DNA from: Pelobates cultripes
Lineage: Eukaryota; Chordata; Amphibia; Anura; Pelobatidae
Assembly (NCBI GenBank): GCA_933207985.1
Contig: OW240913.1
Span: 103,849,726-103,913,725, forward strand
Reading direction: 5' to 3'
Length of the DNA stretch: 64,000 bases
A model generated the notes under the pieces. It saw nothing but the letters and a program-made list of their open reading frames with translations. It was not told the DNA's origin and ran no database searches. The position numbers were made by a program, and so were the translations under genes. Numbering within the stretch: the stretch's first letter is position 1; the number at the start of each line of letters is the position of its first letter. Below are positions 36,240-48,583 of this stretch, in pieces.

Positions 36240-36537
36240 GAAAACATACTCTAACATACCGAAAATACAATAATTCTCTATGAAGGAATCATAGTTGCAT
36301 TGCGTTGAGTGCTGCGCATGTGCCTATAATCCCCAATGTGCCTTAATGAGGAGCATTGGACTGGACCATCATCAAGGAGGAGGTTGTGGCAGTACTGACG
36401 GAGACACTGCACTGGAGAAAAGGTAAGTAGTTTGTCTTGTTTAAACATTTTTTAAATGTTTTTTTTTTTTTTTGATCAATTAACTAATTGATGAGGGCTG
36501 TAGCGTTAGGAATACAGATATTACAGTGTTCCCTTAA
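36240..36537. mobile_element. T2-type MITE, right-hand part
   Basis: ACAGTGTTCCCTTAA ends at 36537 (TTAA 36534-36537). Contains GAAAAG|GTAAGT at 36419-36428, a strong donor-like match. The left end is not clear. 36538-37153 holds no recognised feature. Confidence 0.5.
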
Positions 36538-37153
36538 GTAATAAAAATAATTCAATTCAATGTTTCAGTTAGCCAGTGCGCTAACCCTGCATTCAAGGGC
36601 TTAGCTCAGGAAAGCTATGGAGAGGTAACATACTAATAACTCACCTTGCTGCTTTCAGGTAAAAGGCACATTTTATAATGAGACAAAGTATAATATAAAT
36701 TATATTACTTTCTAACCCTCTCACTGTATTGTTCTGGATTGGAATCTAATTGTAAAATGTAGGTTCAAATATGTAATTAAAAAAAAATATATATATAATC
36801 TTCAACTCTCAACCTGTTACAACTCGACTGTTTGTGCCTAAATTGTGCAATTTGGATTTCAATTCACCACTATTCAGTGTTTTTGTGAATCATTTTCAAA
36901 ACAAGCTCAGACATTTTAAATTGATACTCAACAGTTAAATTCCTGCATCTGAAGCAATGTTTAAACTTATGAAAACTTGGTTCAAGGATTTCCAATTAGT
37001 TTCAAAGTAACCTTGATTTACAATCCATGTTTAGTAAATCATTCTCTAAGTACTTTAAAACAATAACACTGATTGAAAAACATGTATAAAAAGCTACAGT
37101 CTTATTTAAACAATCCACAGCATCTGGTGTGTGACATTCCCATAATCCCAAAC

Positions 37154-37892
37154 TTAAAGGGACACTATAGTCACCAGAACAACTACAGCTTAATGTAGTT
37201 GTTCTGGTGAGTATAATAGCTCCCGTCAGGCATTTTCATGTAAACACTGCCTTTTCATATGGAGTATGTGTGTGTGTGAATGTAGGGGTGTATTTGTGTG
37301 TGTACTGTTTGAATAGTGTTTGTGTACTGTTTGTATTTGAATGCAGTTGTGGTTTTATGTACTGTTGCCATTTGAAAGCAATGGTGCACTTGTGTGTAGT
37401 ATTTGCTATTGAATTTAGTGGTGCGTTTTAATGCAAGTTGGCATTTGAATGCAAGAGTGAAATTGTGTGTAGTGTTGGTGTTTAAATGCAGGGGTGTGTT
37501 TATGTATAATCTTGGTGTTTTAATATAGAGGTGTGTTTGTATGTAGTGTTGCCATTTGAATGTCAAGGTGTATTTGTGTATTGTTTTGGCATTTGAATTT
37601 TGAGATGTATGCATATATACATATACACTGCCACACACTGATACACAAATACTCACAATTACACACAAACAAATACAAAGAAACACCACACTGACACACA
37701 TGCAAATACACAGACACAAAGATACACACACTATAACACACAGGCACACAAATACAAACACTGAAACACATACAGATACACAGATGCATAGATACACACT
37801 AACACACATGCATATAAATAGACACATAGATACAAATGCTGACACACATGCAGATACACAGAAACACACACTGACACACATGCAGACACACA
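37154..37892. repeat. T2-type end followed by TG then CA array
   Basis: TTAAAGGGACACTATAG at 37154 with the adjacent hairpin CACCAGAACAACTAC...GTAGTTGTTCTGGTG, then interior to GTAAACACTGCC (37255). From 37260 TG-rich repeats run to about 37605 and CA-rich repeats (CTGACACACATGCA units) to 37892, where a hAT-type element is inserted; the CA array resumes at 39470. Confidence 0.75.
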
Positions 37893-39469
37893 CAGGGCCG
37901 TCTTTAACGCGGGGCAAACGGGGCAGCTGCCCCGGGCCCAGTTTCTCTTGGGGGGCCCGAGGCACCTGCCCCGTGGGCCCCGCTGACCCCGGCGGGCGGT
38001 GGCCGGTCGGGCAGGAAGAGGGAGCACTCAGTGCTTCCTCTCATGATGCTGGCGCCGGCATCCAGCTGGGGAGCTGAAGAGGAAGCACTGAGTGCTCCCT
38101 CGCGCGCCCGCCTTCCTGCCCGACCGGCCACCGCCCAGGAGCCCAGCAGCACCACTGGACCCCAGGGAATCCCCCCAGCACTCCAAAAGGTAAGGAGGCT
38201 GGGGGGATTACATTTAAAAAAAAAATGTGTGTTTGTGTGTGTATTAGTGTTTGTGTGTTAGTGTATGTATGTGTTTGTGTGTTAGTGTATGTATGTGTGT
38301 GTGTGTTAGTGTGTATGTGTGTTAGTGTATATGTGTGTTAGTGTATATGTGTGTTAGTGTATGTGTGTGTTAGTGTATGTGTGTTAGTGTGTGTGTGTTA
38401 GTGTATCAGTATGTCTGTGTGTGTGTGTCAGTATGTCTGTCTGTCTGTCTGTGTGTGTGTCAGTATGTCTGTCTGTGTGTCAGTACATATGTGTGTGTCA
38501 GTATGTGTATGTGTCAGTATGTCTGTCAGTGCGTCAGTATGTCTGTTAGTGCATGTGTATGCATGTGTCAGTATATCTGTCTGTGTGCCAGTATGTCTGT
38601 GTGTGTGTGTCAGTATATCAGTCTGTGTGTGCCAGTGTATGTGCCTGTGTGTGTGTGTCAGTATTTCTCAGTGTATGTGGGTGTCAGTATTTCTGTCAGT
38701 GTATGTGTGTCAGTATGTTGATCAGTGTTTGTGTCTGTGTGTGTGTGTGTCAGTATGTCGGTATATGTGTCTGTGTGTCAGTATGTCTTTATATGTGCCT
38801 GTGTCAGTATGTCTGTCAGTACGTCTACCAGTGTATGTGTCTGTGTGTGTGTCAATATATGTACCTGTGTCAGTGTGTCTGTCAGTGTATGTGCCTGTTT
38901 ATCTGTATGTAGTCAGTGTATGTATCTGTGTATCTGCTTGTGCGTCAGAGTGTGTACCTGTGCATCTGAGCCGCAACTTTAAATACAAATACACCCCTCC
39001 ATTCAAACTTCAACACTACATATAAAACACACTCCTGCATTGAAACGTCAACACTACATACAAGCACACTCCTACATTCAAAAACAAACACTACACATAA
39101 ATGCACACTTGCATTCAAACTCCAGTACCACATACAAACACATTCACACAAACATACTCCATACAAACACATGCTTACATTCAAAACATACTAACATGGC
39201 TCAGTGCTAAATACAACCCTGCAAGCATGGGAAATTGGTAGAGTCCCAGCTGTCAAAGCATTGTTGGAGTTGCACGACAGATGGGGTTCTACCTTTAGTC
39301 CAACCTTGCAATTGGGGGTCCCAATAAAATTAATTCTACTTTAGTACCGCCACTGCGTTGGGATGGATGCCGTGATTGCATACCAGGGAGTGAGGGGCGA
39401 GAGCTGCAGGGCACAAGGGGCCCAAGCAAACACTTGCCCAGGGTCCATTCGTTATTAAAGACGGCCCTG
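37893..39469. mobile_element. Non-autonomous hAT-type element with TG array (copy 4)
   Basis: Perfect 15-base ends CAGGGCCGTCTTTAA (37893) and TTAAAGACGGCCCTG (about 39455-39469, with one A/T ambiguity at the inner edge), flanked by GACACACA at 37885-37892 and 39470-39477. Because the host is a CA array the duplication alone is weak evidence, but the ends are decisive. Order: GC-rich block with foldback (GAGGGAGCACTCAGTGCTTCCTC and reverse), AAAAG|GTAAGG at 38186-38194, T/A-rich spacer, TG array 38225-38960, CA stretch to 39185, right GC block. No coding sequence. Confidence 0.88.
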
Positions 39470-39771
39470 GACACACAGATACAAACACTGACACAAATGC
39501 AGATACACAGATACATACACTGACACACTGAGAAATAGAATAGACAGAGTGCAGGCCACTTAAAAAGGAGCTCCCAGGATAAGGATTTCAATCGTACAAA
39601 AACAGGAGGAGAAGAGTGTAACTAACAGTAGGAGCTCCACTATAAATAGAGGGGAAAAGAAGGAAACCCTACCTTTCAAAAATCTGAGGGTATGTAAAAC
39701 GCAAACACAAAGGATAACAAAATAAGGGAAATCAATTAAGGGGCACTATGAGGGTCCATATACTAGAGTGC

Positions 39772-40302
39772 TGTCATGGCACAACCCCAGCCCTACAAAC
39801 AGCAAGGCGTAGCCACCCCTTTAAGAGGCCAGGCTGGGTTTGAACTCACTGTTCCAGCATCCCAGTCAGATTCTCTACCATGATATCCACCAGGGGGCTT
39901 CAGTTTTTGTTTGCATTCTTCTGCTTTCTGACCCCTTGCCTGGATTAAGCAGTGCTGATCCACCTGCAGCCCTTTTCCAATTAGGGTCCGCTGCACCTAA
40001 TTAGCAGGCTGTAAAAGCCAGCCCTGCCTGAGACCTAGTATCAGGTCATTTTGCCTGTTTGGTGTTTCCTGACGGATCTTTGATTTGCTACTGACTGATT
40101 TCCTGGACTCTGACCTCTGCCTGATTTACCGACTTTGTTACGCCGCTGCCAGCCCTGACTTCTGCTTCTCATCTGACCCTGTCTTTGGATTTCCCCTTAA
40201 TCTGTACTGTGTTTTGGATTTTGCCTGCTTCCTGTGCCATCTCCTGCAACTGGGCTCCAACTCCTGGTAAACTGTTCCATAAGTCCCCTGGTGACTGTTA
40301 CA
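39772..40302 (+). mobile_element. Solo LTR, Ty3/gypsy-type
   Basis: 531 bp from TGTCATGGCACAACC to GGTGACTGTTACA, flanked by 5-bp duplications AGTGC at 39767-39771 and 40303-40307. TG...CA ends and 5-bp duplications are the LTR retrotransposon signature, and no internal region remains, so the copy arose by recombination between two LTRs. The interior is rich in CCTGACTTCTGC-type phrases common in vertebrate gypsy LTRs. Family assignment is inference. Bases 39478-39766 are the CA tail and unassigned sequence. Confidence 0.85.
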
Positions 40303-41277
40303 AGTGCTCTAATTCATGTATATACCCCAGTCCCCATAGTGACCAACTGGATGGGAAGGTAGTATAAACAAGGTAAGGAAGAGAAAATAAATAAGAGGTA
40401 CCCAAAGAATAAGGACCAGAAAAAAGCCCGGATGTAAATAAAAAAAACCTCCAAACACAGCGCTCCCTATAGGTTACCCCGACACCGTGGTCTAAGCACT
40501 AGTGTCTACCTAAACCATCTCTCCCTGCAGACATTATAAATAATTACAAAAAAAAAACACCTAAAAAAACAACCACGGTGGTAACTAACAAATATGTGCT
40601 ACCAAGTGCTGTGATTAAAGAAAAAAGTGAGAAATGCTTGACACGCGTTTCGGTGTATGTATGTAAGTATGAACAGCTTGTCCTTCCATTTAAATATACT
40701 TGTCATTGATGAGTAAGACCCATCAGCTGTTTAGCGCGGGAGGCCCCAAGGGGCAGGGAATCTGGCTGTAACTCTGCCCCCGGATAGCCCGGCCCGTCGA
40801 CATCACTGACAGGCATGTCTCTTCAACTCCCAAGACAGGGAGGTGGACTCCGGAGGCTGAGCCCCACCATGGGGGCAGGGGCCGCCCACAGCATTGGGCC
40901 CATGACCAGGAGACACACACCCCTCGTCAAGGCAGGACCTCTCCCACCATGCCAGATAGGTCAGCAAGTGATGGGGGCTGAGCATGTCGCCCAGTGCGAG
41001 CGACCTGTGCTTCATTGAGCATCCCGTCTGTATAGAGGTGCATGTCAGTATTTGATTCCACCCACCAGTGTGATTGATTCATCTGTTAAAATCAGTAGGA
41101 TGGCTAGACCAGTGAGGTGGGCTTTGGCAAAATTAAGCCGCACCTCCTGATTTGGCTAAGCCGAACCTGATAGGAGGGTGTCCAAAGGGGGCGGGGAATG
41201 CCATTGTAATAACTATAGCTCACAAAGGGAGATTGTACAAAGCCATACATGTACTAATAGGGACGGGTATTTATATA
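40303..41277. other. No recognised gene or element
   Basis: Contains ACACGCGTTTCGG (40641), reminiscent of dispersed 3' regions seen elsewhere, and a moderately GC-rich stretch at 40730-41010 with small overlapping frames on both strands. Nothing can be assigned. Confidence 0.5.
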
Positions 41278-41396
41278 CAGTCAGGTCCATAATTATTGGG
41301 ACATCGACACAATTCTAATCTTTTTGGCTCTATACACCACCACAAAGGATTTGAAATGAAATGAACAAGATGTGCTTTAACTGCAGACTTTCAGCT

Positions 41397-41453
41397 TTAA
41401 CCCCTTAAGGACCAAACTTCTGGAATAAATGTCATGTGTCCTTAAGGTGTTAA
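41397..41453. mobile_element. 49-bp TTAA MITE inside the Tc1 left arm
   Basis: The left arm reads GCTTTAA, then CCCCTTAAGGACC...GTCCTTAAGGTG, then TTAATTTGAGG, while the right arm (reverse) has the uninterrupted GCTTTAATTTGAGG. TTAA is therefore duplicated at 41397-41400 and 41450-41453. The insert is a near-perfect small inverted repeat with the same CCCCTTAAGGAC ends as the large elements at 20258 and 57734, and probably the shortest deletion form of that family. Confidence 0.9.
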
Positions 41454-41667
41454 TTTGAGGGTATTTACATCCAAATCAGGTGATGAACGGTGTAGGAATT
41501 ACAACAGTTTGTATATGTGCCTCCCACTTTTCAAGGGACCAAAAGTAATGGGACAATTGGCTGCTCAGCTGTTCCATGGCCAGGTGCAAGGAGCAGATAA
41601 AAGGTCCAGAGTTCATTTCAAGTGTGCTATTTGCATTTGGAATCTGTTGCTGTCAACTCTCAATATG

Positions 41668-42680
41668 AGATCCAAAGAACTGTCACTATCAGTGAAGCAA
41701 GCCATCATTAGGCTGAAAAAAACAAAACAAACCCATCAGAGAGATAGCAAAAACATTAGGTGTGGCCAAATCAACTGTTTGGAACATCCTTAAAAAGAAA
41801 GAACGCACCGGTGAGCTCAGCAACACCAAAAGACCCGGAAGACCACGGAAAACAGCTGTGGTGGATGACCGAAGAATTCTTTCCCTGGTGAAGAAAACAC
41901 CCTTCACAACAGTTGGCCAGATCCAGAACACTCTCCAGGAGGTAGGTGTATGTGTGTCAAAGTCAACAATCAAGAGAAGACTTCACCAGAGATGTAAACC
42001 ATTGGTGAGCCTCAAAAACAGGAAGGCCAGATTAGATTTTGCCAAACAACATCTAAAAAAGCCTTCACAGTTCTGGAACAACATCCTATGGACAGATGAG
42101 ACCAAGATTAACTTGTACCAGAGTGATGGGAAGAGAAGAGTATGGAGAAGGAAAGGAACTGCTCATGATCCAAAGCATACCACCTCATCAGTGAAGTATG
42201 GTGGTGGTAGTGTCATGGCGTGGGCATGTATGGCTGCCAATGGAACTGGTTCTCTTGTATTTATTGATTATGTGACTGCTGACAAAAGCAGCAGGATGAA
42301 TTCTGAAGTGTTTCAGGCAATATTATCTGCTCATATTCAGCCAAATGCTTCAGAACTCATTGGACGGCGCTTCACAGTGCAGATGGACAATGAACCCGAA
42401 GTATACTGCAAAAGCAACCAAAGAGTTTTTTAAGGGAAAGAAGTGGAATGTTATGCAATGGCCAAGTCAATCACCTGACCTGAATCCGATTGAGCATGCA
42501 TTTCACTTGATGAAGACAAAACTGAAGGGAAAATGCCCCAAGAACAAGCAGGAACTGAAGACAGTTGCAGTAGAGGCCTGGCAGAGCATCACCAGGGATG
42601 AAACCCAGCGTCTGGTGATGTCTATGCGTTCCAGACTTCAGGCTGTAATTGACTGTAAAGGATTTGCAACCATGTATTAA
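41668..42680 (+). pseudogene. Tc1-like transposase, two frameshifts
   Basis: Three frames make one transposase of about 335 residues. 41668-41720: MRSKELSLSVKQAIIRLKK; a slip in the A-rich stretch near 41715-41730; then IREIAKTLGVAKSTVWNIL and GRPRKT (HTH pair and GRPR-type motif) through 42395; a second slip at the second catalytic block, where the expected DNDPKH reads DNEPEVY; then FFKGKKWNVMQWP to the C-terminus FATMY. First D in ILWTDETKI, third residue E in PDLNPIEHAF; the D-to-E spacing in the joined family pattern is 34, hence DD34E. The enzyme would bind its own ends and cut at TA, but this copy cannot make it. Confidence 0.92.
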
Positions 42681-42935
42681 AAAGTGAAAGTTTGATTTAT
42701 GACTGTTAATCTGTCCAATTACTTTTGGTCCCTTACAAAGTGGGAGGCACATATACAAACTGTTGTAATTCCTACACTGTTCACCTGATGTGGATGTAAT
42801 TACCCTCAAATTAAAGCTGAAAGTCTGCAGTTAAAGCACATCTTGTTTGTTTCATTTCAAACCTATTGTGTTGGTGTATAGAGCCAAAAAGATTAGAATT
42901 GTGTAGATGTCCCAATATTTATGGACCTGACTGTA

Positions 42936-44428
42936 CCTAGTAAAAGTAGTATATCACAAACAAATCTTACAGACACTTCTCTGTGGATAATATTACATCT
43001 ATCATCTGTAAGATGCACAAACCACAGGTACCCCTAAGAGTTGTTGCGCCTATATTTGGCGTTACCACCTCGATACAAATATAGGTATAGGGGTATAATG
43101 TTCCTTTCACACATGCAGATACACAGACACACAGCGCTCTGACTCATGCACTGGGCAGAAGCTCCGCTAACTCCTAAAAGTGCTGCCTGCTGTAATTTAT
43201 TTAGTTGACAGGCAGAACACTAGGGTCAATAGCAACTGAAGAGACCCTGGTAGTTCCACCACTAATGTTGCTAATGAGTAGTCACTAGTAAAAAGCTTAG
43301 CACAGGGCCCTGAACTAAAGTGAATTAGTAATAATTTATCTTGAACATGGGAAAATCAACTGGGTTTGAAATGTAGTCTTAAAGGACAATTGATGGAAAT
43401 TCATATATCTTGTTACAGGGGTAAAATATTTTAAACTTTCAGCTTTAAGCAAGTAATTTACCTGACGTTAGCAGGAAGTTCCTGGAAGAAAGGGTTCTTA
43501 GAACCTTCCTTCAACTGCTGTTTGTGTAAAAATTGAAATTTGATCTTTAGGCCCGTCAGTGAACTTTGTTACATAGTCACATAATCTACTTTAAAAAAAG
43601 ACTCGTCCATCAAGTTCAACCTTTAAAACACATCTTTTTATGCTGTTTATCTAATAGAAGTAAAAAAAAACTAAGTACTAAGATTAGATAACCATGAACA
43701 GAGTTTATACAAATACACAATATTAGAAACTCCATCTTGATCACAGGAGTATACAGTGCTTTAAACCTTCATTGAAATTGAAGGGTTAACCAAAGACAAT
43801 TAAAATAAACGAGATTTCATGGTCTCACCAGAACGTTGTCATCCTGGAGACCAAGTATTCCTTTAATATCACAAGGCCAGATTGGAGACTAAATAATTAT
43901 GTTATGTCAAATCCTGAAAACAAAGATTACATTAGAAAACAGACATAACATTATTTTTTTTTATTTTTTTTTAAACTTGATCGAAGAGGTTGCCCCCTCG
44001 GTAACATGGTGTGGATATAAAGCAGTAATTATATGATCTGGTCAGATTTAATAAGACCTCTCCTTCAGAGATGTTATCTTATAGGATTACTTACTTTATT
44101 TAAGAAATAAAATCAATGACTATCTAATAAATAAAGTAAGAAAAACACTGGAGAGGCTAAAAACTACATTTTACTATAAAGGCAATAGAGCAGGCAGACT
44201 AATAAACTGAAAAATAAAACAAAATTAAATGAAATCTCTAATATTATTTTAAAAGATTAAATATGCCTATCTCCTGTAAAGACTGTTACCACCAGCTATA
44301 CAACTTACCTTCCATACAAAAAAGATCCTAAAGATTTGTTCAAAGATAACATTTTCCCAAAGATTTCCCAGGAACAACTGAAAGTTCTAAACACCCCAAT
44401 TACTGTGGATGTAATACACACTTTGCAT
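42936..44428. other. Mostly unassigned; dispersed-repeat fragment at 43563-43650
   Basis: 43563-43650 (GTTACATAGTCACATAA, CATCAAGTTCAACCTTTA) is the reverse of the 3' end of the dispersed family seen at 52260-52680 and 56038-56258. The rest is AT-rich without recognised genes; 43970-44300 contains A-rich runs only. Confidence 0.55.
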
Positions 44429-44973
44429 TAGGAATGTGCATGGGCAAAAAAATTGGTTTGGTTCGGAAAGTCAGGTAAGTAAAAAAAATTCTGCACTTCG
44501 GCAATTCGGTTCGGCACTTCCGAAATTCAGAACTTCGTCAATTTGAGACTTCAGCAATTCGGGTCTTCGGCAATTCGGAACATCTGTAAGGCTTCCTAAC
44601 CTTACCCCTACCCCTAACCATACCCCATACCCTAACCACCATAACCACATACACAGCTCTAGGGCTCCCAGTGCCCGGACTGCAACCACAACCACTTACA
44701 CATCTGTAGGGCTCCCAGTGCCAGGATTGCCACCACAACCACTTACACATCTATACGGCTTGCAGTGCCAGGAATTAGCTTATTGGTCAAGATTCCTGTC
44801 ATCATTCACGTAATTTTCCCTCCCTCTGTTGTTTTGCCACTTTTCAGAAATTTGAAGCACTTTGTCACTTCCAAAATTCTTGGCACTTTGGACATTCAGA
44901 AGCATCCGAATGCCTGAATTGTCCGAAATTCATCCGAATTTACATTTGGAACAAAACAAATTGCACATGTCTA
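44429..44973. mobile_element. TTCGG-rich hAT-type element, copy 1
   Basis: Ends TAGGAATGTGCA (44429) and TGCACATGTCTA (ending 44973); flanks CTTTGCAT and CTCTGCAT match 7 of 8. Both end regions are built of CGGCAATTCGG / CACTTCGG words. The centre holds CCTAACC / CCCTAACC runs at 44595-44640, a telomere-like string, and two copies of a GGCTCCCAGTGCC unit. No coding sequence. Confidence 0.85.
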
Positions 44974-45270
44974 CTCTGCATTGTGCTGTGCGCTCCCCTC
45001 CTGCTGGTCACCCATTATCCCGGTGACCAGTCCGTTCCTGGAACACACATAGGCTGTTTTCTTGCTTGGCTTCAATCGGAGTGTTTCAGGACGTGTTTCA
45101 GTGCCTCCCAAAGAGGGGCAGTGCCAGCGAGGAGGTTGCTGCCCACAAAGGAGGGTTGATAACGGCACTGGAACCATTAAGCAGGAGGTGAGTATGGAGT
45201 AAAATGGCATAACAACATAATATAATAACAATTTGTTTGTACACTAGACAGGGAAATAAAAAGGATTAGC

Positions 45271-45638
45271 TTAAAATGGTTCTGTCACCATCTGGGAACT
45301 TCACCACTGAAGGTTTGGTGGCTGTCTGGGCAGGTAAAGGTGAGATTTACTTACCTGAACCTGTCCTTTGTGGGCACGGCCAGCTTTATCAGGTGGGTCT
45401 TCTTTGGAGCCAACATCACTGCTGTACTCACACATGTGCAAGAGTACAGTATGGAAGTCTATGTATGATCACACAAGACAGCAGAATTCTCCATAGACAC
45501 AGCCAAGCAGTCCCTACTTTGTTTCTGTATATTCTGTATTTCTCTTGACTGGGTTGGAATTTAGTGAACGATTCTATATTTATGAAATATGTTTATATTT
45601 ATGAAATGGGGGGTGAGGAGGTGGCAGTTCCACTTTAA
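45271..45638. mobile_element. TTAA-flanked MITE, T2-like variant
   Basis: Ends TTAAAATGGTTCTGTCACC (45271) and GGTGGCAGTTCCACTTTAA (ending 45638), about 15 of 19 matching as inverted repeats, TTAA at both edges. Shares its interior GGTAAAGGTGAGATTTAC with 2782-2800. Bases 44974-45270 and 45639-45850 hold nothing recognised. Confidence 0.7.
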
Positions 45639-45858
45639 GTTAAAAAAAGAATGACCGGTTAACTTTACCATTAAGATAAAATAAAGTTAGAGCTTTCTTG
45701 CCTTTAAGATGTTATGAACTATAAGTCCTTCAGCCAGTAAAAATGATTTACTGGAAGTAGACAAAACCAGCTTGACTGGTTCTAGATTAGCAATAGAAGG
45801 GATGAAGGAAATATTTTTAATAGTGATTAAAATACCAGATTTTCAGTGTATTTATTGT

Positions 45859-47891
45859 TAGACATGTGCAATTCGTTTCGGTCCGAGTATGAATTCGGAC
45901 GAATTTCGGGCAATTCGGACATTCGGGTACTTCTGAATGTCCGAATTGCAGAGGTCCCGAAGTTCCGAGGTGTCAAAGTGCTGAAGTGCCGAAGTTCCGA
46001 AGCACAGTATTGCCTAAGTACTAATATACTTACCCAGTAAAAGAAGAAGAATGTTACATTGTATACAATTTTAAATAAAAAGTATACAAACATAGCCAGG
46101 ATTCAGCTGTAAGCATTTGCAACACTTACAACAATCAAGTAACACACATTTATATAAAATGTAAGTAACTTAGCCAGTCAGTGTAATGACAGGAATGAAT
46201 AAGTAGATAACTCCCTAATTCCCACGGTATTAGGGAGCTATCTACTAAAAGGCTAAAAGACCCAAATTGGTATTTCAGCCAAATTTAGTAATACTAAGTA
46301 AAAATCACTTAGTATTAGTAAATTATGCCCCTACTTGGCATGTCTATTAAACAGTGAGCAGCTGCTCACTGAAAAAAAATAAATAAATAAATAAATAAAA
46401 AAAAACCCTACCGAGCCCCCACTCGCGTGTCAAACTGAGCGGCGGGTGGGGGCCCTGATGTAAAATAATGTGGGGGGAACCTATTGTCCTCCCCCCGGGC
46501 CCCCACCCCTGAGCGGTGGGTGGGGCCCTAAATCAGAATAAGGGGGGGGACCTAATGACCTCCCCCATGGCCCCCACCCCTGAGCGGTGGGTGGGGGCCC
46601 TAAATACTAATAAGGGGGGGGACCTAATGACACAGAGCACTCTGATTGGTGGATTAAGTAACCAATCAGAGTTTTATGAGTCAAATTACACAGAGTGGGA
46701 AAATTCCAAAGAACTTTCCCACGCTGTGTAAAATGACACAGAGCACTCTGATTGGTGGATTTCAAACAACCAATCAGAGTGCTGTGACAGGTAAATGTAG
46801 AGACTTCCCTGTCAGTCTCTTCATTAACCTGTCAGAGCACTCTGATTGGATGGCTTAAACCCACCAATCAGAGTGCTCTGAGCCTAATTGCAGGGCGGGG
46901 CAAGGCTTTATAAGCCTTCCCCCGCCCTGCAGAGCTCAGTCTGCGCGGAGCCCTCGCCGGGTGAAGATGGATTTTACATTTTTTTTTATAATTGCGTAGT
47001 TTATGGTTTTTTATTTGGCCTTTTTTGGGGCTGAAAAAAGAAGATTTTAGAAGAAAGAAAACATCGAATGGTAAGGTTTAATTATTTATTTATTTTTACA
47101 GGTACTTAGTTAAAGGTCCCCCCTCATTATTTTTAGGGTGAGGGGGGTAGGTAGGGAAATCATTTTTTTTGGGTGGGAGGGGGTGACTAGGGTTTTGGGG
47201 ACCCCTAGTCACCTGGGGCATTTTTATAGGGCCCCCACCTGCCGCTCAGGGGTGGGGGCCAGGGGGGAGGACATTAGGTCCCCCCCCTTATTCTTGTCTA
47301 GGGCCCCCACCCACCGCTCAGGGGTGGGGGCCAGGGGGGAGGACATTAGGTGTCCCCCCCTTATTCCTGTTTAGGACCCCCACCCACCGCTCAGAGGTGG
47401 GAGTCAGGGGGGAGGACATTAGGTCCCCCCCCTTATTCCAATTTAGGGCCCCCATCCGCACCTCAGGGGTGGGGGCCAGGGGGCAGGACAATAGGTCCCC
47501 TCCATCATTTTACTTTAGAGCCCCCACCCGCTGCTCAGAGGTGGGGGCCGGGGGGGAAATAGGACCCCCTTTAGTTTAAAAGCCCCCACTCGCGCGTCGC
47601 TGTGGGGAGCCCGGGAGGGGGGACCCTATTTTTTTTTTTTTTTAAACAGTGAGCAGGCTGCTCACTGTTTAACAGACATGCGGCATAGCGAGTAGGGGCA
47701 AAATGTACTAATACTAAGTATTAGGGAGTTATCTACTAAGCGGCTGCAATAGAAGTCCCGAGGTGCCGAAATTCCGAAATGCCAAAGTTCCGAAGTTGCC
47801 AAAGTCTTGAATTGTCGAAGTCCCGAATTGTGAAAATCCCGAATTTCGGATTGCCGAACCGAACCATAAATTTTCCCCATGCACATGCCTA
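45859..47891. mobile_element. TTCGG-rich hAT-type element, long copy 2
   Basis: Ends TAGACATGTGCAATTCG (45859) and CATGCACATGCCTA-type end at 47891, with a perfect 8-bp duplication TTTATTGT at 45851-45858 and 47892-47899. Length 2033 bp. Arms are broadly symmetrical: TTCGG words, then blocks with TACTAAGTATTAG, then GC-rich tandem units (GGGCCCCCACCC...CTCAGGGGTGGGGGCC, about 70 bases each) at 46430-46640 and in reverse at 47215-47600. The centre has three CAGAGCACTCTGATTGG / CCAATCAGAGTGCTCTG inverted pairs (46635-46885). No transposase; frames across the GC units are artefacts. Confidence 0.92.
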
Positions 47892-48059
47892 TTTATTGTT
47901 ATTGATGAAGCTACATAGTATTATTATGGTGAAAGCTAAATGAGCATTTCAGAATATAAAACGCCTGCTCTGTTCTCTTGGAAAAAGAAGGCCAAAGCAT
48001 AATTTGTATGACCCTGTATTCTGAGACTACAAATTCCACTGTCCAATGTGATTGGCACC

Positions 48060-48500
48060 AGAGACAGACACTTTATGTATAGCTAATTGATGGGGTTATT
48101 TCACATTCCTGGGCTACCATATGGTCTCAAAAGGCAACACAGACGCAGCAAACCAATCTGGCAAACTGAATTGGGCAAGCCCTATTTTGACCCTATACCT
48201 TTTCAAAACACCATAAAACCTGTATATGGGGGGGTATTGTTATACTCGGGAGACTTCGCTGAACGCAAATATGAGTGTTTACAACAGTAAACCTTATCAC
48301 GACGATGAAATCACCAGTAAAAGTGCAATTTTTGTGTAAAAAAACTTTGGCAAGCGTTTGTGGCTACTACAAAAGACTGGACAAATGTAAATGAGTAAGA
48401 GGAAAATTACAGCCAAACACAATCACCGCAGAAATGTAAAAAGAGCTCTGGTCCTTAACGGTATGAAATTTAAAAAACGGTCTGGTCTCTAAGGGGTTAA
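48060..48500 (+). mobile_element. TTAA-flanked element (CCCCTTAAGG family), copy C fragment
   Basis: CATTCCTGGGCTACCATATG, CCAAACACAATCACCGCAG, ACTCGGGAGACTTCGCTGAA and the end CTAAGGGGTTAA at 48500 match the right-hand part of 57734-61080. The left part is missing. Confidence 0.75.
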
Positions 48501-48583
48501 ACCTTTGTACTCTATTTAAAGCTTTGTTTCTAAACTTAATAGGAGAATGATTAGGTGCATATACGCTAGCCAGAGATATATTG

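Larger units (their letters stand above)
41278..42933 (+). mobile_element. Tc1-like element (DD34E), inactive
   Basis: Ends CAGTCAGGTCCATAATTATT and its reverse ending GACCTGACTG at 42933, with TA on both sides (41276-41277 and 42934-42935). Inverted repeats extend over about 220 bases on each side (phrases GGCTCTATACACCA, CAAGATGTGCTTTAACTGCA, GTGTAGGAATTACAACAG, TATATGTGCCTCCCAC), the long IR type of Sleeping Beauty-like elements. The arms differ at several percent of positions. The left arm carries a tiny TTAA MITE at 41401-41449. Transposase gene 41668-42680 is frameshifted. Confidence 0.93.

Noticed and set aside
40730..41018. GC-rich frames suggesting an exon
   Set aside because: Overlapping frames on both strands, no splice consensus or recognisable domain.
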